This document shows positions 36,015 through 44,490 of a stretch of 64,000 nt of DNA, in pieces. The translations under genes were made by a program, and so were the position numbers. Source of the stretch: an uncultured Mobiluncus sp. (GTDB taxonomy: Bacteria > Actinomycetota > Actinomycetes > Actinomycetales > Actinomycetaceae); assembly GCF_902488535.1 (NCBI RefSeq), contig NZ_CABTWO010000001.1:124001-188000 (forward strand). The letters are read 5' to 3'. The notes beneath the pieces are model-generated. The model worked only from the letters and a program-made list of their open reading frames with translations. It searched no databases and was not told where the DNA came from. Within the stretch, counting starts at the first letter, position 1. Each line of letters begins with the position of its first letter.

Positions 36015-37166
36015 TTACAAATGCAGCAGACTTGCCGCGAGGTTCTCTGTGAGGTGCGCCACTTTTCGGGGCAGCGGGGCGATGAGCCCGTCACAGCCGA
36101 AACTGTCCCAAATGCGTGCCGAATAGGACCAGTCTGAAACGGCGATTTCTGGGTGAATTCCGCGCAATGCCCGGCGGGCTTGACGCGGGGGCAAACCTCC
36201 GCCCGGAACCACGACGAGGTGTGCGGGGCAGGGCAAGTCCGGGGGTAGCGTTTCCCAAGCCAGCAGCGCCGCCCGGGAATAATCCGCAACCCACACGACA
36301 GCATCCGTCCCCACTGTTCCGCGCGGCATCCCCGCCCCGGATAGCACCTGCGCGCCGGCGCCGGAACCCAAATCCAGTACTAGGCACGGGAAAATCCCCG
36401 CCAAATCGCGCATCACACCCGGAACAGTTTCGGCACGGACTAGGGACCCCGAACCGCCCAGCAACGCTACGTTTTCCCACGTCGGCAGTCCCGCCGCCGC
36501 GCGAAACCCCGGAATTTGTCCCGTAACCTGCCAAGCGTTCCAATCCAAATCCGCCCCGCTGACCGGCGCCACCCAGGCGTCTAAGGGCAGGTAGGAGCCA
36601 CTGCAGTCCACCCAACAAACCGGGGGAGTGCCGCTGTGCCCCTCGCCGTCGCCAATAGAGTCGCGACCGGTCGCATAGCTGCCCCCGAGCCCTCTGTTTC
36701 GGTTACGCCCGCTTTCTCGCGTGTGTTCACGAGTGTGTTCGCTACCGGTTTCGCCCTCTGCCGCCACCGCGAGGGCGCGCGCCAGCAACCCCGCAATGAC
36801 CGTCGTATTGACTCCGGGCACCAGGCCGCGAACCGCCACGGTGAAAGCGTTGCCGGACTGCTGGAGCATGAGGCTCAGCACTTCGCGTTCATCAGCGGGC
36901 AACACCAGAGCGGGCCCGGCCTCTGCGCCCCCGCTGGTCTCACCTTGCAGACTCACCAGGTAGGTTCCCCCCGCGAGCCTGCCTGGACAGGCGGCAGCCG
37001 CTTGGGTAGAGCAAAAGACCGGGCCGGGCCACGTCCCGGACCAGTTTCGCGGTGCTATGACCCGCAAATCGGCGCCCGCCAGCGTAGCGAGCATTTCGAG
37101 CTGCTCCCGCCACGCTTTCTCGTGCGGTTCGCACAGCAGCGTCACCGTTTTGGAGGTATTGACCAT
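36015..37166 (-). CDS. CpaE/Ssd-like MinD-family protein of the tad locus
   Basis: 383 residues; start ATG follows GGGGGG. It resembles the Rv3660c-like proteins that open actinobacterial tad loci: an N-terminal receiver-like part, then a degenerate MinD fold. The P-loop is not recognisable (AVRGLVPGVNTTVIAGLLARAL is in its place), while VCWVDCSGSY, ENVALLGGSGS and FPCLVLDLGSGAG follow the MinD strands. CpaE proteins position the pilus machinery; the M. tuberculosis relative has been linked to septum control. ATP binding is doubtful here. A charged insert (about 145-180, RNRNRGLGG) looks disordered. Confidence 0.75.
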   Translation of the reverse strand: MVNTSKTVTLLCEPHEKAWREQLEMLATLAGADLRVIAPRNWSGTWPGPVFCSTQAAAACPGRLAGGTYLVSLQGETSGGAEAGPALVLPADEREVLSLMLQQSGNAFTVAVRGLVPGVNTTVIAGLLARALAVAAEGETGSEHTREHTRESGRNRNRGLGGSYATGRDSIGDGEGHSGTPPVCWVDCSGSYLPLDAWVAPVSGADLDWNAWQVTGQIPGFRAAAGLPTWENVALLGGSGSLVRAETVPGVMRDLAGIFPCLVLDLGSGAGAQVLSGAGMPRGTVGTDAVVWVADYSRAALLAWETLPPDLPCPAHLVVVPGGGLPPRQARRALRGIHPEIAVSDWSYSARIWDSFGCDGLIAPLPRKVAHLTENLAASLLHL

Positions 37167-37219
37167 GCCCCCCAGTTTTCGTCCCCGACCGGCATGGCAA
37201 AAGCAGAAAAATTTTTACC

Positions 37220-37254
37220 TGTGGAAAACCCCGAAATCGCGGCCTTGTGGATAA
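37220..37254. promoter_or_regulatory. Two DnaA boxes in the divergent tad promoter region
   Basis: TGTGGATAA (37246-37254) is a perfect DnaA box on the minus strand; TGTGGAAAA (37220-37228) is one base off. They are 17 bp apart, the same spacing as the pair near 4178. DnaA control of the CpaE-like gene is possible but untested. Confidence 0.4.
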
Positions 37255-37340
37255 CTCAATAAAACATGGCACAAACTGGGAAAACCGCTAAAACTTGACC
37301 CAATTTTGGGGAAGTTAAGTATCGCTGTAGCCCCGCGTTA

Positions 37341-37355
37341 TACAATGGCTCGGTG
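37341..37355 (+). promoter_or_regulatory. -10 element placing transcription start at the GTG start codon (leaderless)
   Basis: TACAAT (37341-37346) is followed by 6 nt and then GTG 37353. There is no Shine-Dalgarno. A weak TTAAGT about 18 bp upstream could act as -35. Confidence 0.5.
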
Positions 37356-38966
37356 TCCGATAACCTTCCACAGCCTCCCAGGAATCCGGTTCCCGGGCAG
37401 ACCGGCGGCTCGCAGCGCCGCCGCCAGGAGCAACCGGCGCCTCCTCATGCCCGCCCGCAGGCCCCGGCTAATTCCTTGCAGCCTGCGCAAACATCTGGCA
37501 ATCCGCCTGTTCCCTCCCAGCTTTCGAGCCAAAAAACGGTTCAGCCACGAGTGTTGCCGTCCCGTTCCGCGGTGCGGCGCGGATTGGTGACTCCCCCGGG
37601 GCAGAGCGCCGCGACCCCACAACCCAACGTCCAGCCCGGTCAGGCAAATCCCGAGGGCGCAGTATCCCCGGTGATTCCCTCACCCCAGCCCGCTCAGCCC
37701 GCTCAACCCGCCCAGTCCCACCCCGCTCCGCTCACCCCGACCGCCGCCGGCACCCCGACCGTCTTGCCGGACGTAGGCATCGATGAGGCCGAAGCCGCAG
37801 CTTGGCGGATCGAACTCGCTGCCGCCGCAGCTCAAAACGAAGTCGAACAGGTCCCCGAGGACTTGAGCCCCGAACCCGCCCCCCCGGAGGCACCCTCCAA
37901 GCGCCCCGGCACCTGGAAACGGTTGGCTTACCTGCGCGATCAGTCTCGTACCCTAGCGAAAACGGGAGCCCCGAATCCTCCACCCAGCACCTTGCGCGCC
38001 AACCTCATCGGGATTCTCACCGGCCTACTGGTGGCGCCCATCTCGATGATGTTCCTGATTTGGGGTACGAAAACCGTAATGGACGCCAGTTACGGCGCGG
38101 GAGTTGTCGCCATCTTTTTGGGGATTTTTGAAATCTTGGCCGGAACCGCGCTGCTGTCAATAACCGGCGTGGTCACGGGCTACTATTCGTCACTGTCCTG
38201 GGCCATTTCTGCGCTCTGGCCAGTGTTGCTGACCGTCCTGGCCAGCCCGATTCGCGGCTTGGTCGCCACCCACAACGACACTTTGACAGGAGCCTCGCAG
38301 TACTCGCTGTGGTGGGATTTCCTCGATGGAGTTTCCACGTTGACAGCATCCGGATTATTCCCCACCATGGCAATAGTCATGGTCGGGGCATCTTTGGCGT
38401 CTCAGATTGCCTATCTGGAGGGGCGGGACTTTGCCCTGCAGGAGCATCAGCTCCGCGAAATTAACGACCGCGAACCTGGCGCTCCCATCGCCCCGCCGTC
38501 ACGCCTGAAGAACCACATTCTGGCGATTGTGGTGGCTGTCATCTGCACGATTGCGGGAATGCTAGCGCTAATCCCACTGCATGACCGTTTGGCGATTATC
38601 ACCGGAGCCACCGGACATTTGTCCAAGTTACCGGCGGTCGCGACTTACGGGCTGCCGATTCTGGGCATCCTCATGCTGTTCATAGCGGTTTATTCGGGTT
38701 CCCGCTCCGCCGCCGGCTTACTGTTTGCGGGCGTGACCTGCGGTATTATCCCCGGTATAATTCTGGCTTTCGGCGAGGCCTCAACTTCTGGGTGGGCCGA
38801 ACGCCTGGTCAGGTTCCTTTCGGACCACCTCACGGCCTCCATGCACGTTTCCGGTGGACCGCTGACGACCTTCGGTTTTGTGCTCATTGCCTGCGCTTTG
38901 ACGTTGTGGTGGTGCCGGCAAGCCGGGCAACGCGACGAAAAGGCAGACCTCGCCGTCCAGTCCTAG
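37353..38966 (+). CDS. Polytopic membrane protein with Pro/Gln-rich cytoplasmic N-terminus
   Basis: 537 residues from GTG 37353. The first 195 or so residues are Pro-, Gln- and Ala-rich (QPAQPAQPAQSHPAPLTP) and look disordered. Then come about eight hydrophobic segments (for example LIGILTGLLVAPISMMFLIW, GVVAIFLGIFEILAGTALL and IVVAVICTIAGMLALIPL). I do not recognise a family. Position next to a tad locus and before a second membrane protein recalls hypothetical genes of this actinobacterial block. A short GGGG-TTTG-CCCC stem with a T-run near 38991 may end the transcript. Confidence 0.6.
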   Translation: MSDNLPQPPRNPVPGQTGGSQRRRQEQPAPPHARPQAPANSLQPAQTSGNPPVPSQLSSQKTVQPRVLPSRSAVRRGLVTPPGQSAATPQPNVQPGQANPEGAVSPVIPSPQPAQPAQPAQSHPAPLTPTAAGTPTVLPDVGIDEAEAAAWRIELAAAAAQNEVEQVPEDLSPEPAPPEAPSKRPGTWKRLAYLRDQSRTLAKTGAPNPPPSTLRANLIGILTGLLVAPISMMFLIWGTKTVMDASYGAGVVAIFLGIFEILAGTALLSITGVVTGYYSSLSWAISALWPVLLTVLASPIRGLVATHNDTLTGASQYSLWWDFLDGVSTLTASGLFPTMAIVMVGASLASQIAYLEGRDFALQEHQLREINDREPGAPIAPPSRLKNHILAIVVAVICTIAGMLALIPLHDRLAIITGATGHLSKLPAVATYGLPILGILMLFIAVYSGSRSAAGLLFAGVTCGIIPGIILAFGEASTSGWAERLVRFLSDHLTASMHVSGGPLTTFGFVLIACALTLWWCRQAGQRDEKADLAVQS

Positions 38967-39106
38967 CCGGTTTTTCCACGGTGTTCACAAGGGGTTTGCC
39001 CCGGTTTTTTCGTTGCTTTCTTCGGTTTTCCCCAGCGCGCCTGGTGAGATTGGCTGGGTTCGTGCGCTAACGTGTTTTCCGAGGTGACTGACGAAGGGAG
39101 ACTCCC

Positions 39107-40288
39107 GTGACCGAAGAAAATCAGCCGGCAGAATTGCCTGACTACCTGCGCGACTCATCCGAGGACGCCGATAAGACCTTGGACGAGGAAGTTGATGCCG
39201 CCAAGGCTTGGGCTGAGGCTTTTGCCGAGTCCGGCGAAGACTCCGATATCGACCCGGAGGCAGACCCGCAGACTGAACCAATCGCCGAGCAGCCAGTTAG
39301 CGACCCGGTTGAGGACAGCGAACCCGAGGGTCAGTCAACCACCGTTGGTTCAGATAACGACGAAAACTTGGTTACCCCGCAGGCTCCAGTGACAGAGGGA
39401 GACGCCCCCGCGCCGGAACCCGAGCCGGAACCTGACTCGATGAGTGACACCTCTACGCAGGCCTGGTCCTCTTTCTTGAACGAAGAAACTATGGCGGAAA
39501 CTAAAGATTCTCCCACTGACGTGGTTGACTCTGATGTTCCGGATACGGCGCCCGCGCAACCCACCGAGGAACTGGAAACCACGGTGGTGCGCCGCAAATC
39601 CCTCTTGGGAACGGAACCCGAAGCGGCCCCTGGGGCTGGCGCGGCACCGACAGACGCCGCCAACGAAACCCCGGAGGAAGTCGACCCACAATGGCAACCA
39701 CGTCAACCAGAACTTTTGGGTAACGAAGACAAAAAGCTCAATGAATCCACGATGCTGGCCGGAGCCTCCATCAAACCGGCGAAAATCAGCCGGGCCGGGG
39801 CGCACGCCTGGTCCTTGCTGATTAGCCTCATCGGGGTGCCCCTAGCGTGGGCATTCCTGCGCCACGCGGGAGGACTGCTCTACGGTTCAAACCATTCCGC
39901 TTGGGATACGGGCAAATATTCTGTGGAAGGGCTCGTCTTCCTGATTCTGGGTCTGGTGGCAGTCATAGTCATCGGGAGCTTTGTGCGACTGTCCTCGCTG
40001 GGAATGTTCGTGTCGGGAATCTTATTTACCGTCCTGGGCGGCGCCTTCGTGGTGGTTCCGGGAGCGATGAAAAGTGCGGTAGGCACCAGTTTGCAGGGAA
40101 TGCAGGACAGCCCGGTGATGGCGTTGAAGGTGCTGGGTTACCTCATTGAGTCAGCCGGGGCATCGGGACAATTCCTCGTCATCGGCATCCTGTTGATAAT
40201 GATTGGCGTGGTGGGACATTCCGCCCGCCGCAAGGGCCGGGTTGACCAAATCGCCGACAAGGCTTTGGCTCGCGCCGAAAACGCTTAG
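39107..40288 (+). CDS. Membrane protein with long acidic N-terminal domain
   Basis: 393 residues from a GTG with GAAGGGAG upstream. Residues 1 to about 200 are strongly acidic and low in complexity (Glu, Asp, Pro, Thr), probably disordered and cytoplasmic. The C-terminal half has four hydrophobic segments (LISLIGVPLAWAFL, GLVFLILGLVAVIVIGSF, FVSGILFTVLGGAFVVVPG and FLVIGILLIMIGVVGH). No family is recognised. It resembles the preceding gene in having a disordered N-terminus plus membrane segments, so the two may work together. Confidence 0.6.
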   Translation: MTEENQPAELPDYLRDSSEDADKTLDEEVDAAKAWAEAFAESGEDSDIDPEADPQTEPIAEQPVSDPVEDSEPEGQSTTVGSDNDENLVTPQAPVTEGDAPAPEPEPEPDSMSDTSTQAWSSFLNEETMAETKDSPTDVVDSDVPDTAPAQPTEELETTVVRRKSLLGTEPEAAPGAGAAPTDAANETPEEVDPQWQPRQPELLGNEDKKLNESTMLAGASIKPAKISRAGAHAWSLLISLIGVPLAWAFLRHAGGLLYGSNHSAWDTGKYSVEGLVFLILGLVAVIVIGSFVRLSSLGMFVSGILFTVLGGAFVVVPGAMKSAVGTSLQGMQDSPVMALKVLGYLIESAGASGQFLVIGILLIMIGVVGHSARRKGRVDQIADKALARAENA

Positions 40289-40328
40289 CCCCAGGCGGCA
40301 ATCCAGAGTTTAGACGAGGAAGTCTTCG

Positions 40329-41249
40329 GTGGCACGAAACAGCGGTTTAGCAGGCCTCGGCGCAGTGTGGGCCGAGGTGGTGGCGGGACTGGGCGCCAGA
40401 GCGCGTGAGGCCGATTTGGATCCACGTTTTCGCCTGGCTGCCGAGGGTAGCGTCCAAGACCGGATTTTTCACCTGCACTCGGGGAAAGTTAAGCTGACCC
40501 GCGCCACTTCTATGGGCCGCGATCACCTGCTGGAAGTCCTGGGACCAACCGACACATTCGGCCTCAACGCCCTCACGGATGACCCTGTGGAGGAATTTGA
40601 CGATTCCAATTCTGTCCAGCGCTCTGCCGCCGCACCGAAACAGCCCGACGATTCGGGAAACGCCACCCCCAACAGTACCCACCGTTCAGCGGGACAAAAC
40701 GCAGCTCGAACCTGGTTTGCCACCGCAACCACCCTGGAACCGGTACACCTGGACTGGGTCTTAGTGACGGATGCCCGGGAATACTTGGCAAAACACCAGG
40801 GACTGCACCTGGAGCTGCTACGCGCCCTGAACCGGCAAACTGAGCTGCTCTACCAGCGCACTATGGCCCTGCGGGACGTGGACGTGCCGGGACGTATCGC
40901 GGCGGCACTGCTGGAACTGATGGAGCGGTTCGGACAACCGTTGGAAGCCGAAACCGCAAACCAACCCCGACCAACCGAGGAAAGCCTCACCGGAGGGCAA
41001 ATGTCAGGACAAATGGCGCCTCCCGCCGCGGTCACAAGCAGCGGAAACCCGCCTCGAGCCGCTTTTCCTGTCGGCGGGGTGCGGCTACCGCACGGACTGA
41101 CTCAACTGGAGTTAGGACAAATGGCCGGAGCCAGCCGAGAGACGGCCAACAAGGTGCTGGCAGACTTTATCGCCCGCGGCTGGATTGTTCAAAAGCGCAG
41201 GTCAATCATCATTATGAATGAGGAGCGGCTGCGGTATCGGGCCTCGTAG
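40329..41249 (+). CDS. Crp/Fnr-family transcription regulator
   Basis: 306 residues from a GTG with GAGGAAG upstream. The cyclic-nucleotide fold is recognisable (FHLHSGKVKLTRATSMGRDHLLEVLGPTDTFG), as is the C-terminal winged helix (LTQLELGQMAGASRETANKVLADFIARGWI). Two Ser/Pro/Gly-rich inserts interrupt it: one of about 40 residues inside the sensor domain (about 90-125) and one before the HTH (about 205-240). The usual arginine of the cAMP phosphate pocket is not evident, so ligand binding is doubtful. In M. tuberculosis the Crp gene Rv3676 sits in the same relative place. Confidence 0.82.
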   Translation: MARNSGLAGLGAVWAEVVAGLGARAREADLDPRFRLAAEGSVQDRIFHLHSGKVKLTRATSMGRDHLLEVLGPTDTFGLNALTDDPVEEFDDSNSVQRSAAAPKQPDDSGNATPNSTHRSAGQNAARTWFATATTLEPVHLDWVLVTDAREYLAKHQGLHLELLRALNRQTELLYQRTMALRDVDVPGRIAAALLELMERFGQPLEAETANQPRPTEESLTGGQMSGQMAPPAAVTSSGNPPRAAFPVGGVRLPHGLTQLELGQMAGASRETANKVLADFIARGWIVQKRRSIIIMNEERLRYRAS

Positions 41250-41282
41250 AACAAACGCGGCACCCCCGCAGACGGCACCGAG

Positions 41283-41441
41283 CTACGCCAAGGGGCGTTT
41301 GAAGTAAGCGACCAGGGAATCCCCACCGCCCGGCCCGGGCACTATCGCCACCAGTTCCCAACCGTCCGCGCCGAATTGGTCCAGAATCGCTTTCGTATTG
41401 TGCACCATCACCGGTGCCGTCAAGTATTCCCACTTCGTCAT
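41283..41441 (-). CDS. DUF4177 small protein
   Basis: 52 residues, starting with MTKWEYLTAPVMVHN and containing LDQFGADGWELVAIVPG, then SLVAYFKRP at the end, which is the complete DUF4177 pattern. Function is unknown; the family occurs as short single-domain proteins in many actinobacteria, commonly in this neighbourhood. TAGGCT ends exactly 6 nt before the ATG and there is no Shine-Dalgarno, so the mRNA is probably leaderless. Confidence 0.85.
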   Translation of the reverse strand: MTKWEYLTAPVMVHNTKAILDQFGADGWELVAIVPGPGGGDSLVAYFKRPLA

Positions 41442-41516
41442 GAACTCAGCCTAAACCGTGGCGGGTCGAGCCGGAAACCGACCGCCTCACTCTTGAGACA
41501 TAAACACTGGTGAAAG

Positions 41517-41876
41517 CTACTTTGAGAGCGCTGCTGGACGGCGCGAGGCGCGAACGTGAGCCAGCACGTGGGGGGCGTGCTTGGTGCGCAGCTCCGCCGC
41601 TAGCTCATCATCGGCTTCACGCAGCCAGGTTTCCCAGGAACGCACCTCGGGATAACGGCGCAACATGGCGCGACGCTCCCGTTCGGTCAAACCGCCCCAA
41701 ACCCCGAAAGAAGCGCGGGAATCTAGCGCATCGGCTAGGCATTCCAAGCGGACGGGGCATCCGTAACACATAGAACGGACTTCACGTTGGGCTGCACCTT
41801 GAACAAAAAGTTGATCCGGCGGGCAATCTGCACACAGTGCTTTAGCTGCCCATGTTTGGTCTCCATTGACTGACAT
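41517..41876 (-). CDS. whiB4: WhiB-family Fe-S regulator, WhiB4-like
   Basis: 119 residues. Four cluster cysteines: Cys15 (ALC), then MCYGC and LEC further on, with the GVWGGLTERERRAML turn. The FVQGAAQ stretch and the following PEVRSWETWL tail are most like WhiB4 of mycobacteria. WhiB proteins carry a [4Fe-4S] cluster that senses O2 or NO and bind sigma-A or DNA. It diverges from the PBP gene, the same arrangement as whiB4-ponA2 in M. tuberculosis. An extra Cys (ADC) lies near the first ligand. Confidence 0.9.
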   Translation of the reverse strand: MSVNGDQTWAAKALCADCPPDQLFVQGAAQREVRSMCYGCPVRLECLADALDSRASFGVWGGLTERERRAMLRRYPEVRSWETWLREADDELAAELRTKHAPHVLAHVRASRRPAALSK

Positions 41877-42119
41877 ATGAATCTTTCTTTCTCGAAAGCC
41901 AGCTTGCCTTTAACACCTTAGCCGCCGGTCAAAGGAATTTCAAGGGTGATTTTTTGTAAATTTTCCGGGACAGATTTTACCCTGAGCATACTGAGTCTTT
42001 TTCCAATCATCACCAGGAGCGTGAAAAATCTTTGCCCAAAAGCGGCCAGGTGACGTTTTCAGGTGGTGCTGCCTGAGTTTAATTTAGAAAGAATCACGCC
42101 CGACCTTTAGGATTGACCT

Positions 42120-44447
42120 ATGGGGAAAGCAGCTAGTTCAACTTCCGCACTGTCCAAGACCCGTAAATCGCGAGTGCTCGCCCTTTTGGTAGCTTTTGTG
42201 GCGGCAAGCGCGGTGGCGGGCGTGTTCACCGCTGGTTTGGCCCTGCCTGTGGTCGGCGCCGCTGCTATCGTCAGCGCGAAAGGTGCCGAAACCCTCGACG
42301 ACCTGCCCGCCGACTTCACCACTTCGCAGCCCTCCATGAAATCCATCATCACCGCTGCTGACGGCACCCCCATTGCCGAGTTCTATGCGGAAAACCGCAT
42401 CGTGATCCCTCTGGCGCAAGTCGCCAAAACCCTGCAACAAGGGGTTATCGCCATCGAGGACCGGCGGTTCTTGGAACACAAGGGCGTCGACATAGAGGGT
42501 ATGAGCCGAGCTATCCTGTCTAACCTGGCTGGCAACGACTTGCAGGGCGCCTCGACCCTGACCCAGCAATACGTGAAAAACCTGCTCATTGAGCAGGGCC
42601 GGGTGTCCGGAGATCCGGACATGATTGAAGACGCCAGCGAAGCGACTTTGGAACGTAAAGCCCGGGAAGCCAAACTGGCCATGAGCTTGGAACAAAAGAT
42701 GACCAAGTCCGAAATCCTGGAAGGTTACCTGAATATTGCCCAGTTCGGGCCCTCGGTCTACGGGGTGGAAGCGGCCGCCCAGCACTATTTCTCTAAGCCT
42801 GCCAAAGACCTCAGCCTCGCCGAAGCCGCCCTGCTTGCGGGAATTCCCCAGTCCCCCAACGGGCACGACCCTATTGCGCACCCCGAATCCGCCACCAAAC
42901 GCCAGGGGCTGGTGCTGGACGCGATGGCTCGCGACGGATACATCACCCCGGAACAGGCCAAAAAAGCCAAGTCAATACCAGTTTCGGAACTGCTGCATGT
43001 CTCGAACCAGCAGCAGGGGTGTGGGCTGGCCGGTAACGCCTCATATTTTTGCGCCTGGGTGGTAGGGGAAATCCTCTCCTCCTCAGAGTTCGGCGCCACC
43101 TATGCGGAACGCCAACGCTTGCTGCTGCGCGGCGGGCTCAACATCAAAACCACCCTCGACCCGAAAACTCAAGATGACGCCTACAGAACAATTACCGGAC
43201 GCATCCCGGTGGGCGACCCTTCTGACGTAAAGATTGCCCTGTCCAGCGTCGAACCGGGCACCGGCAAAATCAAAGCCATGGTCCAAAACACTAACTACGG
43301 TGTCGACCCGGGCAACAACGCGGTGACCGAAAACTCTTACAACGCCGACTACGCTCACGGCGGTTCGGCCGGTTTCATGACCGGATCGACTTTCAAAGTG
43401 TTTACCCTGACCCAGTGGTATATCGACGGGTACGGCGGCTATGACCAAGCCGGGGGACGCTACAGCATTCCCGCCAAAGACTGGAAGATTTCCTGTGCCC
43501 CGGAGCTGGCCAACACCTGGAACTTCTCCGAAACCGGCGGCGCCAAGAAAGGCGCGATGACGATTGCGGCCGGCACCGCGAACTCCATCAACGGCGTGTT
43601 CGCAAACATGGCGACCAAACTAGACTTGTGCGACATCGCGAAAACCGCCGCCAAGATGGGGGTGAACGAACCTGATGGTTCGCCCTTCAAGCCAAACCCC
43701 TCTTTCGTAATCGGTGCCGGCTCCGCTCCCCCGCTACAGATGGCAGATGCCTACGCAACCTTTGCCGCCCACGGAGTCTATTGCAATCCCATCGGCATTA
43801 CTTCCGTCACGGATTCCTCCGGGAAATCTTACGATGTGCCAGACGCGAACTGTCACCAGGTTCTAACCCCCGACGTGGCCGATAAAGTGGCTGTGACCTT
43901 GGAGGGAGTTCTGCATGCCGGCGGGCGGTCCGCTGCTATTCCCCGACCGGCCGCAGGCAAGACTGGCACGACCGACCATAACGAAAACACCTGGTTCGTG
44001 GGCTTTGTCCCCCAACTGGCGGCCGCGGTGTGGGTCGGGCACGCGAACGCGAATATCCCGGTGGGTCACCAAACTATCGGGGGACGCTACTACGGTTCCC
44101 TCTACGGTTCCTCCATCGCGGCCCCGACCTGGGGAACTTTTATGACTGCCGCCTTGCAGGGAGTTCCGGTCCAGCCCCTGCCGAAAGTAAATCTCGGCTC
44201 TACCGGCGTGTTTGTGGGCGGGGGCTACAAGCCCAAGACTGAGGAGAGTCCCACTCCCACGCCTTCAGATTCGGCCAGCCCGGCGGCCCCCGGTAGCGGC
44301 GCAGGTAATCCGGGAACCACCCCCGGTGAGAGCGGGGGGAACCCCGGAGCAAATCCTGGCGCCAACACCCCGGCGCCACCTGCCCCGCAGCCTCCAGCGC
44401 CCACCCAGCCGGCGCCTCCTGCCCAGCCCGCACCCTCGGCACAATAA
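42120..44447 (+). CDS. ponA: Class A penicillin-binding protein (transglycosylase/transpeptidase)
   Basis: 775 residues; ATG with AGGA 8 nt upstream. A short cytoplasmic tail and one membrane segment (VLALLVAFVAASAVAGVF) precede the transglycosylase domain (about 75-250: EDRRFLEHKGVD, GASTLTQQYVKN, KSEILEGYLNIAQFG). The transpeptidase domain has S423-TFK, SxN-type TANSINGVFAN and KTGTT near 618. A Pro/Ser/Ala-rich tail of about 80 residues follows. The enzyme polymerises and cross-links peptidoglycan outside the membrane. No PASTA domain is seen. Synteny suggests orthology to mycobacterial PonA2. Confidence 0.93.
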   Translation: MGKAASSTSALSKTRKSRVLALLVAFVAASAVAGVFTAGLALPVVGAAAIVSAKGAETLDDLPADFTTSQPSMKSIITAADGTPIAEFYAENRIVIPLAQVAKTLQQGVIAIEDRRFLEHKGVDIEGMSRAILSNLAGNDLQGASTLTQQYVKNLLIEQGRVSGDPDMIEDASEATLERKAREAKLAMSLEQKMTKSEILEGYLNIAQFGPSVYGVEAAAQHYFSKPAKDLSLAEAALLAGIPQSPNGHDPIAHPESATKRQGLVLDAMARDGYITPEQAKKAKSIPVSELLHVSNQQQGCGLAGNASYFCAWVVGEILSSSEFGATYAERQRLLLRGGLNIKTTLDPKTQDDAYRTITGRIPVGDPSDVKIALSSVEPGTGKIKAMVQNTNYGVDPGNNAVTENSYNADYAHGGSAGFMTGSTFKVFTLTQWYIDGYGGYDQAGGRYSIPAKDWKISCAPELANTWNFSETGGAKKGAMTIAAGTANSINGVFANMATKLDLCDIAKTAAKMGVNEPDGSPFKPNPSFVIGAGSAPPLQMADAYATFAAHGVYCNPIGITSVTDSSGKSYDVPDANCHQVLTPDVADKVAVTLEGVLHAGGRSAAIPRPAAGKTGTTDHNENTWFVGFVPQLAAAVWVGHANANIPVGHQTIGGRYYGSLYGSSIAAPTWGTFMTAALQGVPVQPLPKVNLGSTGVFVGGGYKPKTEESPTPTPSDSASPAAPGSGAGNPGTTPGESGGNPGANPGANTPAPPAPQPPAPTQPAPPAQPAPSAQ

Positions 44448-44490
44448 CTAACAAAATAACCGGCGCACAAGGAAAGTGAAGGCAGACCCT

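Noticed and set aside
37220..37254. Replication origin
   Set aside because: Only two boxes, no dnaA/dnaN genes and no AT-rich unwinding region.
41212..41433. 73-codon minus-strand frame near the Crp gene end
   Set aside because: A shorter frame in another phase at 41283-41441 encodes a clear DUF4177 protein, so this one is its shadow.
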